Part shown: piece by piece, positions 53,426 through 61,829 of the stretch | Numbering within the stretch: position 1 is the stretch's first letter | How the letters are laid out: every line of letters begins with the position of its first letter | Source of the DNA: Microbacterium proteolyticum | GTDB lineage: Bacteria > Actinomycetota > Actinomycetes > Actinomycetales > Microbacteriaceae | DNA: 64,000 nucleotides | Direction of reading: 5' to 3' | NCBI RefSeq assembly: GCF_029639405.1 | Contig: NZ_CP121274.1 | Span: forward strand, 1,302,001-1,366,000 | Position numbers and translations under genes: made by a program | The notes under the pieces: model-generated | Seen by the model: only the letters and a program-made list of their open reading frames with translations | Told to the model about the DNA's origin: nothing | Databases searched by the model: none

Positions 53426-55105
53426 TCAGGCCGCGGCGATCCAGACGGTCGTGTCGGTCGGGATCGAGGCGCCGTCGAGCGGTCCGCTCGCCACCAGGAC
53501 GTCTCCGGCGGGCAGCTCGACCGCGGTGTCGCCGAGGTTGGCGATCACGGTGACGGAGCCGTTGCGGAACGCCACCACGTCGTCGCCGAAACCGTCGAGC
53601 CACTCGAGCGATCCCGCCCCGAGGCCGCGCGCGCGGCGCTCGGCGAGCAGTGAGCGGTAGAGCGACAGGGTGGATGCCGGGTCCTCGCGCTGCACGTCAC
53701 GGGCGAGCTCCGCCCACTCGGCGGGCTGCGGCAGCCAGGCGGCGCCGGTGTCGTTGAAGCCGTACGCGGGGGCGTCGGCCGTCCACGGAATGGGGACGCG
53801 GCAGCCGTCGCGACCGTACCGCTCGCCCTCGGTGCGGAACCAGGTGGGGTCCTGTCGCGCGTCGTCGGGCAGGTCGATGACCTCGGGCAGGCCCAGTTCT
53901 TCGCCCTGGTACAGGTACGACGAGCCGGGGAGCGCCAGCATGAGCGAGGTCGCGGCACGGGCGCGTCGCAGCCCCTTCACGGGGTCGGGCTGGCCCGGGG
54001 ACTTCGGGCCGATGCCCGCGCCCTGCGGGTTCTCCGCGGTGAGTGCGAGTCGCGAGGCGTGCCGGACGACGTCGTGGTTGGACAGCACCCACGTGCTCGG
54101 GGCGCCGACCGCGGCGTACTCGTCGAGCGACTCGGTGATCACGTCGCGGAGGGCCTCGGCATCCCACTTCGTCTCGAGGTAGGCGAAGTTGAACGCCTGG
54201 TGCATCTCGTCGGGGCGCACCCACAGCGCCGTCTGCGCGACAGTCGGGAGCCATGCTTCGGCGCACAGGGCGCGGTCGCCGTCGTACTCGGCGAGGACCT
54301 CGTGCCACTCGCGCCACACCTCGTGCACGCCCGGCTGGCCCCAGTACGGCACCTCGTCGGCGTCGCCGCCCATCGAGCCGCCCTCGGGGTCGGGGGTGAA
54401 GTCGGGGAGGCCGTCGGCCTTGATGAGGCCGTGGGCGACGTCGACGCGGAAGCCGTCGACCCCGCGATCGAGCCAGAAGCGCAGGATGTCGCGGAACTCG
54501 GCGCGCACTTCGGGGTTGGTCCAGTCGAAGTCGGGCTGCGACTCGTCGAAGATGTGAAGGTACCACTGGCCCGGCGTGCCGTCGGCCTCGGTCACCCGCT
54601 TCCACATGCCGCCGCCGAACACCGACTCCCAGTTGTTCGGGGGCAGCTCGCCGTTCTCGCCCTTCCCGTCGCGGAAGATGTACCGCGCGCGCTCGGGGCT
54701 GCCGGGGGCGGCCTTCAGTGCCTCCTGGAACCACTCGTGCTGGTCGCTGGAGTGGTTCGGCACCAGGTCGACGATCACCCGGATGCCACGGTCGTGGGCG
54801 CCCGCGAGCATGGCGTCGAAGTCGGTGAGGGTGCCGAAGATCGGGTCGACGTCGCGGTAATCGGCGACGTCGTACCCCGCGTCCTTCTGCGGCGACCGCT
54901 GGAAGGGGCTCAGCCAGATGGCATCCACACCCAGCTCCTGGAGGTCGTCGAGGTGCGCGGTGACGCCGGGGAGGTCACCCAGGCCGTCGCCCGAGGCGTC
55001 GGCGAAGGAGCGGGGATAGATCTGGTAGATGACGGCGGTCCGCCACCACTCGGAGCCGGGAGCGGACTCGAGTTCGGGGCGCGCGTCCTGCTGCGTGAAA
55101 GTCAT
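53426..55105 (-). CDS. GH13 alpha-glucosidase (oligo-1,6-glucosidase-like)
   Basis: A 559-residue GH13 enzyme with the four conserved regions: DLVPNHSS, GFRVDVAHG (nucleophile Asp222), a Glu in CAEAWLP and SNHDVVRH. No signal peptide, so it splits short alpha-glucosides (maltose, isomaltose or sucrose type) inside the cell. The ATG lies 14 bases from the LacI operator. No transporter is adjacent. Confidence 0.9.
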   Translation of the reverse strand: MTFTQQDARPELESAPGSEWWRTAVIYQIYPRSFADASGDGLGDLPGVTAHLDDLQELGVDAIWLSPFQRSPQKDAGYDVADYRDVDPIFGTLTDFDAMLAGAHDRGIRVIVDLVPNHSSDQHEWFQEALKAAPGSPERARYIFRDGKGENGELPPNNWESVFGGGMWKRVTEADGTPGQWYLHIFDESQPDFDWTNPEVRAEFRDILRFWLDRGVDGFRVDVAHGLIKADGLPDFTPDPEGGSMGGDADEVPYWGQPGVHEVWREWHEVLAEYDGDRALCAEAWLPTVAQTALWVRPDEMHQAFNFAYLETKWDAEALRDVITESLDEYAAVGAPSTWVLSNHDVVRHASRLALTAENPQGAGIGPKSPGQPDPVKGLRRARAATSLMLALPGSSYLYQGEELGLPEVIDLPDDARQDPTWFRTEGERYGRDGCRVPIPWTADAPAYGFNDTGAAWLPQPAEWAELARDVQREDPASTLSLYRSLLAERRARGLGAGSLEWLDGFGDDVVAFRNGSVTVIANLGDTAVELPAGDVLVASGPLDGASIPTDTTVWIAAA

Positions 55106-55119
55106 GCGGTACAACCTAG

Positions 55120-55133
55120 TGCAAGCGCTTGCA
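55120..55133 (-). promoter_or_regulatory. LacI operator before the alpha-glucosidase
   Basis: Perfect palindrome TGCAAGCGCTTGCA, the consensus for LacI-family carbohydrate regulators. It overlaps a TAGGTT -10-like box on the minus strand, so binding would block the promoter. Confidence 0.8.
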
Positions 55134-55139
55134 GCGCGG

Positions 55140-55376
55140 GGGAGGGGGTCGACACGATCGCAGACTACCGGGGCCGCGTTTCCGCCGTGTCACAGGGCGC
55201 CCCGCGGCTCACCCGTCGCCGCCGCTCCGCCGCCGCTCCGCTCCGCCGCTGCGCCGTTGCGCCGCTCCGCCGCCGCCGCCCACCCGTCGCCGCCGCTCCG
55301 CCGCGCGTTCCAGGGTGCCGCCCTCCTCGGTGCGTGAGTGTCCTCCTCGGTGCTTCGGCGCCCTCGCCGGTGTTTC
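55140..55376. other. low-complexity GC-rich gap
   Basis: Dense runs of CCGCCGCTCCGCC-type words between about 55200 and 55320. No credible gene on either strand. The right part is followed by palindrome copy 7 and then the apt promoter region. Confidence 0.6.
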
Positions 55377-55429
55377 GGTGTCCAAGACACGCGGATGCCG
55401 CCCACTGCCGTCCGCGTGTCTTGGACACC
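55377..55429. repeat. 53-bp palindrome, family A, copy 7
   Basis: Arms GGTGTCCAAGACACGCGG / complement: the outermost A-T pair of the other copies is replaced by G-C on both sides, a compensatory change that keeps the stem. Pairing extends outward (TTTC / GAA). Loop ATGCCGCCCACTGCCGT. Confidence 0.9.
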
Positions 55430-55507
55430 GAAGCGGACGTCAGGGCGAGGGCCGCCGGACAGACGGGGGGCCCGACGCGGAGAACCCGCGGCGATTAGGC
55501 TGGGACG

Positions 55508-56032
55508 GTGCCCGACGCCTCCGCTCTCTCCCGTGCCGAATCGCTGATCGGCAGCATCCCCGACTACCCCGAGCCCGGGGTGATGTTCCGCGACATCACG
55601 CCGCTGCTGGCGGATGCCGAGGCCCTGCGCGTCACCATCGAGGCGCTGCTCGAGCCGTTCGCGGGTCGCTTCGACGTGGTGGCCGGCATCGAGGCGCGCG
55701 GCTTCCTCCTCGCCGGAGCCGCAGCCGTCGCGGCCGGCGTGGGACTCGTTCCCATCCGCAAGGCGGGCAAGCTGCCGCGGCCCGCGGCATCCGTCTCGTA
55801 CGCGCTCGAGTACGGCACCGCCGAGATCGAGATGCATGACGACATCGCCGACGGCACGCGCGTCCTGCTGCTCGACGACGTCCTCGCCACCGGCGGCACT
55901 CTCGAAGCGGGGCGTGCCCTCGTCGCCCGCCTCGGCGGAGAGGTCACCGGCACCGCGGTGCTGCTCGAGATCGACGCCCTCGGCGGCCGCCATGTGCTCG
56001 GCGGCGACGTGCACAGCATCTTCCACGTCTGA
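55508..56032 (+). CDS. apt: adenine phosphoribosyltransferase
   Basis: A 174-residue type I phosphoribosyltransferase with PGVMFRDITPLL at the N-terminus and PRPP-binding VLLLDDVLATGGT (about residues 118-130). It converts adenine and PRPP to AMP, salvaging purine. GTG start. Monocistronic; nearby purine-catabolic genes are on other transcripts. Palindromes of family A stand on both sides. Confidence 0.93.
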   Translation: MPDASALSRAESLIGSIPDYPEPGVMFRDITPLLADAEALRVTIEALLEPFAGRFDVVAGIEARGFLLAGAAAVAAGVGLVPIRKAGKLPRPAASVSYALEYGTAEIEMHDDIADGTRVLLLDDVLATGGTLEAGRALVARLGGEVTGTAVLLEIDALGGRHVLGGDVHSIFHV

Positions 56033-56085
56033 CCCGCCGCGCGTCTGCCTCCCCGCCGAGGCGCGTCGGTGCTGCCCCTCACGTG

Positions 56086-56138
56086 AGTGTCCAAGACACG
56101 CGGACCGCGGGTCGTGGCATCCGCGTGTCTTGGACACT
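56086..56138. repeat. 53-bp palindrome, family A, copy 8
   Basis: Arms AGTGTCCAAGACACGCGG and complement, loop ACCGCGGGTCGTGGCAT. 53 bases after the apt stop. Confidence 0.9.
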
Positions 56139-56180
56139 GAAGCCCAGACACCGTGCCGCCCGCAGCGGCGCGCAACGGCG

Positions 56181-56234
56181 AGTGTCCAAGACACGCCGTT
56201 GCGCCGCGCCCCGATACGGCGTGTCTTGGACACT
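56181..56234. repeat. 54-bp palindrome, family A, copy 9
   Basis: Arms AGTGTCCAAGACACGCCG and complement, loop of 18 nt TTGCGCCGCGCCCCGATA. It is 42 bases from copy 8, in the gap between convergent apt and hpxO. Confidence 0.9.
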
Positions 56235-56264
56235 GAACCCGATGCGCTGCCGCGCCGCCCCCAC

Positions 56265-56338
56265 GCCGCGCCCCCGCGCCGTCGCGCCGCCCCGCCGCGC
56301 CCCCGCGCCGTCGCGCCGCCCCGCCGCGCCCCCGCGCC
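56265..56338. repeat. 29-bp GC tandem repeat, about 2.5 units
   Basis: Two full units (56265-56293, 56294-56322) and a partial third of a GCCGCGCCCCCGCGCC-type repeat. Almost pure GC, immediately before the hpxO stop. Confidence 0.75.
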
Positions 56339-56343
56339 GCGCG

Positions 56344-57528
56344 TCAGCGCAGCACGCTCGCGCCGAGCTCCACGGGGCTGCCCTCGATGTTGCCGACGAT
56401 GCCGCGGATGACGCCGGAGCCGTCCTCGCGCCGCAGGCCGTCGTACCAGGCCTGCGTCGCCTCGACGTCGAACGCGTGCGTCTCGTGCGCCCGCTTGCGC
56501 GCCCGCAGCACGAGGTCGCCCGCGCGCTCGGTGCGGATGCGCTCGTAGCGCTTCAGCGAATCCTCGACGCCGAGCGTCGTCGTGGCGAACACGATCCCGA
56601 GCGCGAAGCTGTCCTCGAGCGCCGAGCACGCGCCCTGCCCGATGTCGGGGGCGGTGTTGTGCGCGGCGTCGCCAAGGATCGCCACGCGCCCCCGCACCCA
56701 GGTGTCGAACGGGTCGATGTCCCAGATCTCGACGCGGTTGAGCGAGGCGTCGGGGTCGATGGCATCCAGAAGCGCCCGCACGCCCGGCGCTCCCCACGAG
56801 CCGAACGCGGACTCGAGCGCCGCCACACGGTCTTCGAGCACGCCCGAGGGCCCGGGGACGTCGACGAAGAAGTAGAACCGGTCGCCCGCGACGGGCATCA
56901 CGGCGCAGCGCTTGCCGTCGCCGACGTATGTCGTCCACTGGTGCGGCGGCCCGATGCGGGGATCGGCGGCGACCAGGCCGTTGTAGTTGACGTACCCCGA
57001 GTAGCGCCTCTCGGGGCGGATGCCGGTGGGCTCGGTGACGTAGTCCCGCACGAGCGAGCGCGCCCCGTCGGCCCCGATGAGGAGGTCGGCCGTGTCGGTC
57101 GAGCCGTCCGCGAACGTCGCGGTGACCGTCTCGCCGTCGTCGGAGACCCCGACCAGTCGCATCCCGAGGTGGATGCGGTCTGCGCCGACGGCATCCATCA
57201 TCAGCGCCTGCAGATCGGCGCGGGCGACCGGGTAGGGCCGCTGCCCGGTCTGAGAGGTGACGGATGCCAACGAGAAACGGCACATCTCCTCCCCGGTGTG
57301 GCCGTCGTAGTAGGCCATGTCGTCCATCTGGCCGCCGAGGGCGGCGACCTCGGCGCCGAGTCCGAGCCAGTTGAGCACCTTCACGCCGTTCGACCACAGC
57401 GACAGCGCGGCGCCGACCGGCCGGTTCTCGCGCATACGGTCGTAGACGACGACGTCGTGGCCGAGCTTCTGCAGCGCCAGGGCGGCGGAGGTTCCGCCGA
57501 TGCCGGCTCCGATGACGATGACCTTCAT
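56344..57528 (-). CDS. hpxO: HpxO-type FAD-dependent urate hydroxylase
   Basis: A 394-residue flavin monooxygenase with dinucleotide motif GAGIGG (residues 7-12), PVGAALSLWSNGVKVLNWLG as in HpxO, and GDAAHNTAPDIGQGA (flavin-binding, about residues 285-299). It oxidises urate to 5-hydroxyisourate with NADH and O2. GAGGAG precedes the ATG. Third gene after uraD and uraH, 9 bases from uraH, so the three enzymes convert urate to S-allantoin in one operon. Confidence 0.9.
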   Translation of the reverse strand: MKVIVIGAGIGGTSAALALQKLGHDVVVYDRMRENRPVGAALSLWSNGVKVLNWLGLGAEVAALGGQMDDMAYYDGHTGEEMCRFSLASVTSQTGQRPYPVARADLQALMMDAVGADRIHLGMRLVGVSDDGETVTATFADGSTDTADLLIGADGARSLVRDYVTEPTGIRPERRYSGYVNYNGLVAADPRIGPPHQWTTYVGDGKRCAVMPVAGDRFYFFVDVPGPSGVLEDRVAALESAFGSWGAPGVRALLDAIDPDASLNRVEIWDIDPFDTWVRGRVAILGDAAHNTAPDIGQGACSALEDSFALGIVFATTTLGVEDSLKRYERIRTERAGDLVLRARKRAHETHAFDVEATQAWYDGLRREDGSGVIRGIVGNIEGSPVELGASVLR

Positions 57529-57537
57529 GGCTCCTCC

Positions 57538-57858
57538 TCAGCTGCCGCGGTAGGTCGAGTACGCGAACGGGCTCAGCAGCAGCGGCACGTGCAGGTGGCC
57601 CTCGCCGCTTACGGTGAAAGCGACCGTCGCGACGGGGTGGAACGACGCGACGCCGCGGCTCCGGAAGTAGGCGCCGGTTCCGAACGTCAGGGAGTAGTCG
57701 CCGTCGGCGAGACGGTCGGGGCCGAGCGCGAGACGCCCGTCGGCGTCGGTCGCGGCGGAGTCGATCGTCGCGCCGTCGAGGTGCGCGAGCGTCACGGCGA
57801 CGCCGGACGCGGGCGTGCCGGTCGCGGCATCCAGGACGTGCGTGGTGAGGTGCGTCAT
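57538..57858 (-). CDS. uraH: 5-hydroxyisourate hydrolase (transthyretin-like)
   Basis: A 106-residue transthyretin-like protein with HVLDAATG at the N-terminus and the hallmark C-terminal YRGS. It hydrolyses 5-hydroxyisourate to OHCU. Starts in the uraD stop (4-base overlap). Confidence 0.93.
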   Translation of the reverse strand: MTHLTTHVLDAATGTPASGVAVTLAHLDGATIDSAATDADGRLALGPDRLADGDYSLTFGTGAYFRSRGVASFHPVATVAFTVSGEGHLHVPLLLSPFAYSTYRGS

Positions 57859-58370
57859 TCGGTGCCCTCCGGGGCGTCAGTGACGCTGCCGCGCAGGCGC
57901 AGCAGCGCGATCTCGGCGAGCTGCCGCGTCGCCTCGAGGGTCTCGGCGTCGGGGTCGTTGGTGAGGCGGCGCTCGAGTTCGGCGCGGATCTCGCCGGGGG
58001 TGCGGCCCGCCGCACGGATGAGGAAGACGCGACCGAACCGCTCCTCGTACGCGGCGTTGCCGGCGGCGATCGCGGCGACGTCGTCGTCCGCGGCGGTGGT
58101 CATCGCGGCCTGTTCGCGACGGGATGCCGCGGCCTCGGCGTTCTCGCCCGACACTCTCGCGCCGATGCGGGGGTGGGCGTGCAGAGCGGCGGCGAGGTCT
58201 TCCGGCGACCAGGCCGCGGCCAGGTCTCCGGCGTAGGCCGCGAGGGCGTCGACGTCGGCGTAGGGCCGGCCGGCGACGACGGCGTCGACCCATCCCGGGA
58301 TGTCGGCCCAGACGCGGACGACTCCCGCCGCGTCGGCGGGCGAAGCCGCGTTGAAGGCGGTGAGGTGCAT
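57855..58370 (-). CDS. uraD: OHCU decarboxylase
   Basis: A 171-residue helical protein with HPRIG (about residues 65-69, catalytic His) and SRREQAAM downstream. It decarboxylates 2-oxo-4-hydroxy-4-carboxy-5-ureidoimidazoline to S-allantoin. First gene of the uraD-uraH-hpxO operon. Confidence 0.92.
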   Translation of the reverse strand: MHLTAFNAASPADAAGVVRVWADIPGWVDAVVAGRPYADVDALAAYAGDLAAAWSPEDLAAALHAHPRIGARVSGENAEAAASRREQAAMTTAADDDVAAIAAGNAAYEERFGRVFLIRAAGRTPGEIRAELERRLTNDPDAETLEATRQLAEIALLRLRGSVTDAPEGTE

Positions 58371-58471
58371 GCCTGCAACGCTATGCGGCGCGCGTTACGG
58401 GGCTGTGGCGGGATGTGTCCGCGATGTTGCTGTGGGGAACATTTCGGGATGGAGCCGCGGGTGGCATCCGT

Positions 58472-58540
58472 GGTTTGGGGCGGATTCTGCGCTTTGGGGC
58501 GCGATATTCACGCCCCAAAGCACGAATCGCGCCCCAAACC
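58472..58540. repeat. nested 69-bp palindrome, family B
   Basis: Outer 11-bp arms GGTTTGGGGCG / complement and inner 11-bp arms GCTTTGGGGCG / complement around a 9-nt loop. The bases between the arm sets also largely pair (GATTC / GAATC). Inner and outer arms are near copies of each other. Lies between the uraD start and the XRE gene stop. Confidence 0.85.
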
Positions 58541-58572
58541 CGACGCGAACCCGTCCCCACGCTCCGAGCCCG

Positions 58573-59172
58573 TCAGGCGTGGACGATCAGCCAGTGCGCC
58601 ACGGCGTCGGCGGTGCCGGTGTTGTGCAGGCGGTGGGGGACCGAGCAGGGGTAGCTGATGGCATCCCCGGCCCGGAGGATCACGCGCTCGGCCTCGAAGT
58701 CGATGGTCAACTCTCCCGAAACGACCGTGCCGACCTCGTAGCCCTCGTGGTGGAACAGCCCGTCGGCGCCGTGCGCCGAGGCTCCGGGCGGGTAGATCGA
58801 CTCGAAGTAGTCGACGCCGGGTGAGGTGCCGGGGGTGAGGCGGCGGAACGAGACGCCGCTGTCGAGCACGATGTCGGGCGTCTGCCCGGCGCGCTGAAGC
58901 GTGAAGCCCGAGGGTCCGGCGGGTTCGACGGGACGGTCGGATGCCGGGTCGAACGCCGCCACCAGGGGAACGCCGAGGGCGTCGGTGATGGCGATGAGCC
59001 GCGAGACGCTCGGCTGGAGGACGCCCCGTTCGATCTGCGACACGGCGCTGGGGGAGATGCCGAGTTTCGCCGCGAGGGTGCGCGCCGATATGCCGCGGGC
59101 GGTGCGCAGTTCGCGGATGCGGGTGCCGACGGCGGAGCCCGCGAGGTCGTCCACGGCGGCGGGCTGCGTCAT
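58573..59172 (-). CDS. XRE-cupin transcriptional regulator
   Basis: A 199-residue regulator: helix-turn-helix XRE domain (about residues 15-70, TLAAKLGISPSAVSQIERG) and a C-terminal cupin (about 120-190, HEGYEVGTVVSGEL) that would sense a small ligand. It stands between the urate operon and the divergent allantoin operon and probably controls one or both. Its likely sites are the GTGTGAAG repeats in the divergent gap. Confidence 0.88.
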   Translation of the reverse strand: MTQPAAVDDLAGSAVGTRIRELRTARGISARTLAAKLGISPSAVSQIERGVLQPSVSRLIAITDALGVPLVAAFDPASDRPVEPAGPSGFTLQRAGQTPDIVLDSGVSFRRLTPGTSPGVDYFESIYPPGASAHGADGLFHHEGYEVGTVVSGELTIDFEAERVILRAGDAISYPCSVPHRLHNTGTADAVAHWLIVHA

Positions 59173-59196
59173 GCCCCGAGTCTAGGGAAGCCCGAA

Positions 59197-59269
59197 GTGT
59201 GAAGGAGCGACTTCACACAGCTGTTACATGAGCGAAACCGGAGCGGATGTGTGAACCCATAGCTTCACA
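59197..59269. promoter_or_regulatory. two XRE-cupin operator candidates
   Basis: Perfect GTGTGAAG-N6-CTTCACAC (59197-59218) and TGTGAA-N8-TTCACA (59250-59269) between the regulator and the NCS1 permease. Shared half-sites TGTGAA suggest one protein, most simply the XRE-cupin regulator. Confidence 0.6.
59223..59238 (+). promoter_or_regulatory. GlnR-type box before the NCS1 permease
   Basis: GTTAC-ATGAGC-GAAAC, an exact gTnAC-N6-GaAAC match to the actinobacterial GlnR nitrogen-regulator box. It sits between the two operator candidates and about 100 bases before the permease start. Confidence 0.65.
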
Positions 59270-59331
59270 TCAGTGCACCACTCTGGCCGCGGACTCCACG
59301 TCGTGGCATCCACCGTCCTGAGAGGAATGAC

Positions 59332-60996
59332 ATGACCACGACACCGCTCACCGGCCCCCACGATCTCGTGGAGGCCGCAGGCCACCCCACCGGCGGCGGC
59401 AACATGAAGCCGCAGTACGACGACCGGCTCGCCAACGAGGACCTCGCTCCGCTGAAGAAGCAGAAGTGGACGTCGTACAACATCTTCGCGTTCTGGATGA
59501 GCGACGTGCACTCGGTCGGCGGCTACGTCACCGCGGGTTCGCTGTTCGCCCTCGGCCTGCAGTCCTGGCAGGTGCTCGTCGCCCTGATCGCCGGCATCGT
59601 CATCGTGCAGGTCTTCGCGAACCTCGTCGCCAAGCCCAGCCAGAAGACCGGCGTCCCCTACCCGGTGATCAACCGGGTGGTGTTCGGCATCCGGGGGGCG
59701 AACATCCCCGCGATCATCCGCGGTCTCATCGCGATCGCCTGGTACGGCGTGCAGACGTTCCTCGCGGCGGAGTCGCTGAACATCGTATTCCTGAAGTTCA
59801 TCCCGGGTTCCGCGGCCCTGCTCGACGTGTCGTTTGCGGGCCTGTCGGCGCTCGGCTGGATCTCGTACGCGATCCTGTGGACCGCGCAGTTCCTCCTGTT
59901 CTGGAACGGGATGGAGGTCATCCGACGCTTCATCGACTGGGCGGGCCCGGCGGTGTACCTCGTGATGATCGTGCTCGCGGTATACCTGGTGTCGCAGGCC
60001 GGCATCCAGAACATCTCCTTCACCCTGTCGACCACGCAGCTGGACTTCTGGGCCTCGATCCCCGTGATGCTCGGCGCGGTCGCCCTGGTCGTGTCGTACT
60101 TCTCCGGTCCGATGCTCAACTTCGGCGACTTCGCCCGGTACGGCAAGAGCTTCTCGGCGGTCAAGCGCGGCAACTTCTGGGGTCTGCCGATCAACTTCCT
60201 GTTCTTCTCGCTGCTCACCGTCATCACGGCATCCGCGACCGTGCCGGTGTTCGGCGAGCTGATCACCGACCCGATCAAGACGGTCGAGGCGATCGACGCG
60301 CCCTTCGCGATCCTCCTCGGCGGCCTCACGTTCGTCACCGCGACGGTCGGCATCAACATCGTCGCGAACTTCATCTCGCCCGCGTTCGACTTCTCCAACG
60401 TCGCCCCGAAGAAGATCTCGTGGCGCGCGGGCGGAATGATCGCCGCCGTCGGCTCGACCTTCCTCATGCCGTGGAACTGGTACGCCAACGACGATGCGAT
60501 CCACTACTCGCTCGGCGTCCTGGGCGCGCTCATCGGACCGCTCTTCGGCATCCTGATCGCCGGGTACTACATCTCCGCCCGCCAGCGCGTGAAGGTCGAC
60601 GCGATGTTCACGATGGATGCCAAAGGCCCTTACTGGTACCGCAACGGGTTCAACCCCAACGGGGTCAAGGCCGTCATCGCGGCGGGCATCCCGACGGTGG
60701 CCATCGCGGTCTTCCCGAAGCTCTTCGCCGACCTGGGTCTGTTCGACGTCTCCGCGATCAGCGACTACAGCTGGTTCATCGGCTGCGGACTCGGGTACGT
60801 CCTGTTCCTCCTGTTCGAGCGTCTCGACCCCCGCATCCCCACCTTCGCGGGTGAGGCCGAGGGCATCTCGGACGGCACCGTCGACGGGGCGGCGGCCACC
60901 GCGGCATCCGAGCCGCCGGCCATGTCGGGAGGGATCCCGGTGGATGCCACGGCCTCGGTGCCGACGGTCATCTCGGGGTCGGGCGCGACCGCGTGA
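59332..60996 (+). CDS. NCS1 permease (allantoin/purine type)
   Basis: A 554-residue protein with 12 helices and NCS1 signatures (MSDVHSVGGYVTAG, GVPYPVINRVVFGIRGANIP, FFSGPMLNFGDFARYG-like region). NCS1 carriers import allantoin, uracil, cytosine or hydantoins with Na+ or H+. The following racemase and allantoinase make allantoin the best guess. The C-terminal 40 residues are a disordered Ala/Pro/Ser tail. Its stop overlaps the racemase start (GTGA). Confidence 0.88.
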   Translation: MTTTPLTGPHDLVEAAGHPTGGGNMKPQYDDRLANEDLAPLKKQKWTSYNIFAFWMSDVHSVGGYVTAGSLFALGLQSWQVLVALIAGIVIVQVFANLVAKPSQKTGVPYPVINRVVFGIRGANIPAIIRGLIAIAWYGVQTFLAAESLNIVFLKFIPGSAALLDVSFAGLSALGWISYAILWTAQFLLFWNGMEVIRRFIDWAGPAVYLVMIVLAVYLVSQAGIQNISFTLSTTQLDFWASIPVMLGAVALVVSYFSGPMLNFGDFARYGKSFSAVKRGNFWGLPINFLFFSLLTVITASATVPVFGELITDPIKTVEAIDAPFAILLGGLTFVTATVGINIVANFISPAFDFSNVAPKKISWRAGGMIAAVGSTFLMPWNWYANDDAIHYSLGVLGALIGPLFGILIAGYYISARQRVKVDAMFTMDAKGPYWYRNGFNPNGVKAVIAAGIPTVAIAVFPKLFADLGLFDVSAISDYSWFIGCGLGYVLFLLFERLDPRIPTFAGEAEGISDGTVDGAAATAASEPPAMSGGIPVDATASVPTVISGSGATA

Positions 60997-61817
60997 GGAT
61001 CCTGCTCATCAACCCCAACACCTCCCGGGCGATGACCGCGAAGATCGCGGACGCCGCCCGGGGGGTGGCGGGGCCCGACGTCCTCGTCGATGCGGTGTGC
61101 CCCGCGGTCGGTGCGGCCGCCATCGAGAGCCACGTCGACGAGGTCGCGGCCGCGGCCGCGGTCGTCGAACTGGTCACGGCCGACCGCGACGGTCCCGCGC
61201 CCGCCGACGCCTACGTCATCGCGTGCTTCGGCGACCCGGGACTCGACGCGGCGCGCGAGCTGGTCGACGCCCCGGTCGTCGGGATCGCCGAGGCCGCGAT
61301 GCACCTGGCCGCGGTGTCGGGGCGGCACTTCGGCGTCGTCACGACCCTCAGCCGCACGCTCGGTCGGGCCCGTGACCTCGTCAGCCGGTACGGCATGGAG
61401 CGCGCGTGCGTGTCGCTGGCGGCGACGGGCATCCCGGTCCTCGATCTCGAGGACACCGGGTCGGACGCCGTCGCGATCATCGAGCGCTTCGCGGTCCACG
61501 CGGCTTCCGGGGGCGCGGACGTCATCGTGCTGGGCTGCGCGGGCATGGCGGACCTCTGCGCCGAGCTCACGGCCCGCGTGGGCGTGCCGGTCGTCGACGG
61601 GGTCGCGGCCGCGGTGGGCCTGGCATCCGGGATGGTGCGCATGGGCCTCGGCCCGAGCAAGCGCGACGAGTACGCGGCGCCTCCGGTGCGGGGCGTGACC
61701 GGTGCCCGTTCGGGGCGCGAATTTCCGTTTGGGGCGGGGGATGCCGTGCCCCAAACGGACGATCACGCCCCGAACCCGCAGTCGCACCCCTCCTCCCCAG
61801 CCCGAGTTTTCGCGTGA
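60993..61817 (+). CDS. allantoin/hydantoin racemase with repeat-derived tail
   Basis: A 274-residue Asp/Glu-racemase superfamily enzyme of the allantoin/hydantoin racemase group, with two catalytic cysteines in ACFGDPG and LGCAGMAD. It interconverts R- and S-allantoin so that both feed allantoinase. The enzyme proper ends near KRDEYAAPP (about residue 232); the last ~40 residues, beginning VRGVTGARSG, are translated from a family B palindrome and look newly added. GTG start coupled to the permease. Confidence 0.85.
   Translation: MRILLINPNTSRAMTAKIADAARGVAGPDVLVDAVCPAVGAAAIESHVDEVAAAAAVVELVTADRDGPAPADAYVIACFGDPGLDAARELVDAPVVGIAEAAMHLAAVSGRHFGVVTTLSRTLGRARDLVSRYGMERACVSLAATGIPVLDLEDTGSDAVAIIERFAVHAASGGADVIVLGCAGMADLCAELTARVGVPVVDGVAAAVGLASGMVRMGLGPSKRDEYAAPPVRGVTGARSGREFPFGAGDAVPQTDDHAPNPQSHPSSPARVFA
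61708..61775. repeat. nested 68-bp palindrome, family B, inside the racemase gene
   Basis: Outer 10-bp arms GTTCGGGGCG / CGCCCCGAAC and inner 11-bp arms CCGTTTGGGGC / GCCCCAAACGG with a 12-nt loop. Same TTTGGGGCG core and nested design as the copy at 58.5 kb. It forms part of the racemase coding sequence without interrupting the frame. Confidence 0.85.
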
Positions 61818-61829
61818 ATGTTGATGACG

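Noticed and set aside
20849..56234. Palindromes considered as a CRISPR array
   Set aside because: Copies are scattered over 35 kb, the variable part is a 17-18 nt loop inside an inverted repeat rather than a spacer between direct repeats, and no cas gene is present.
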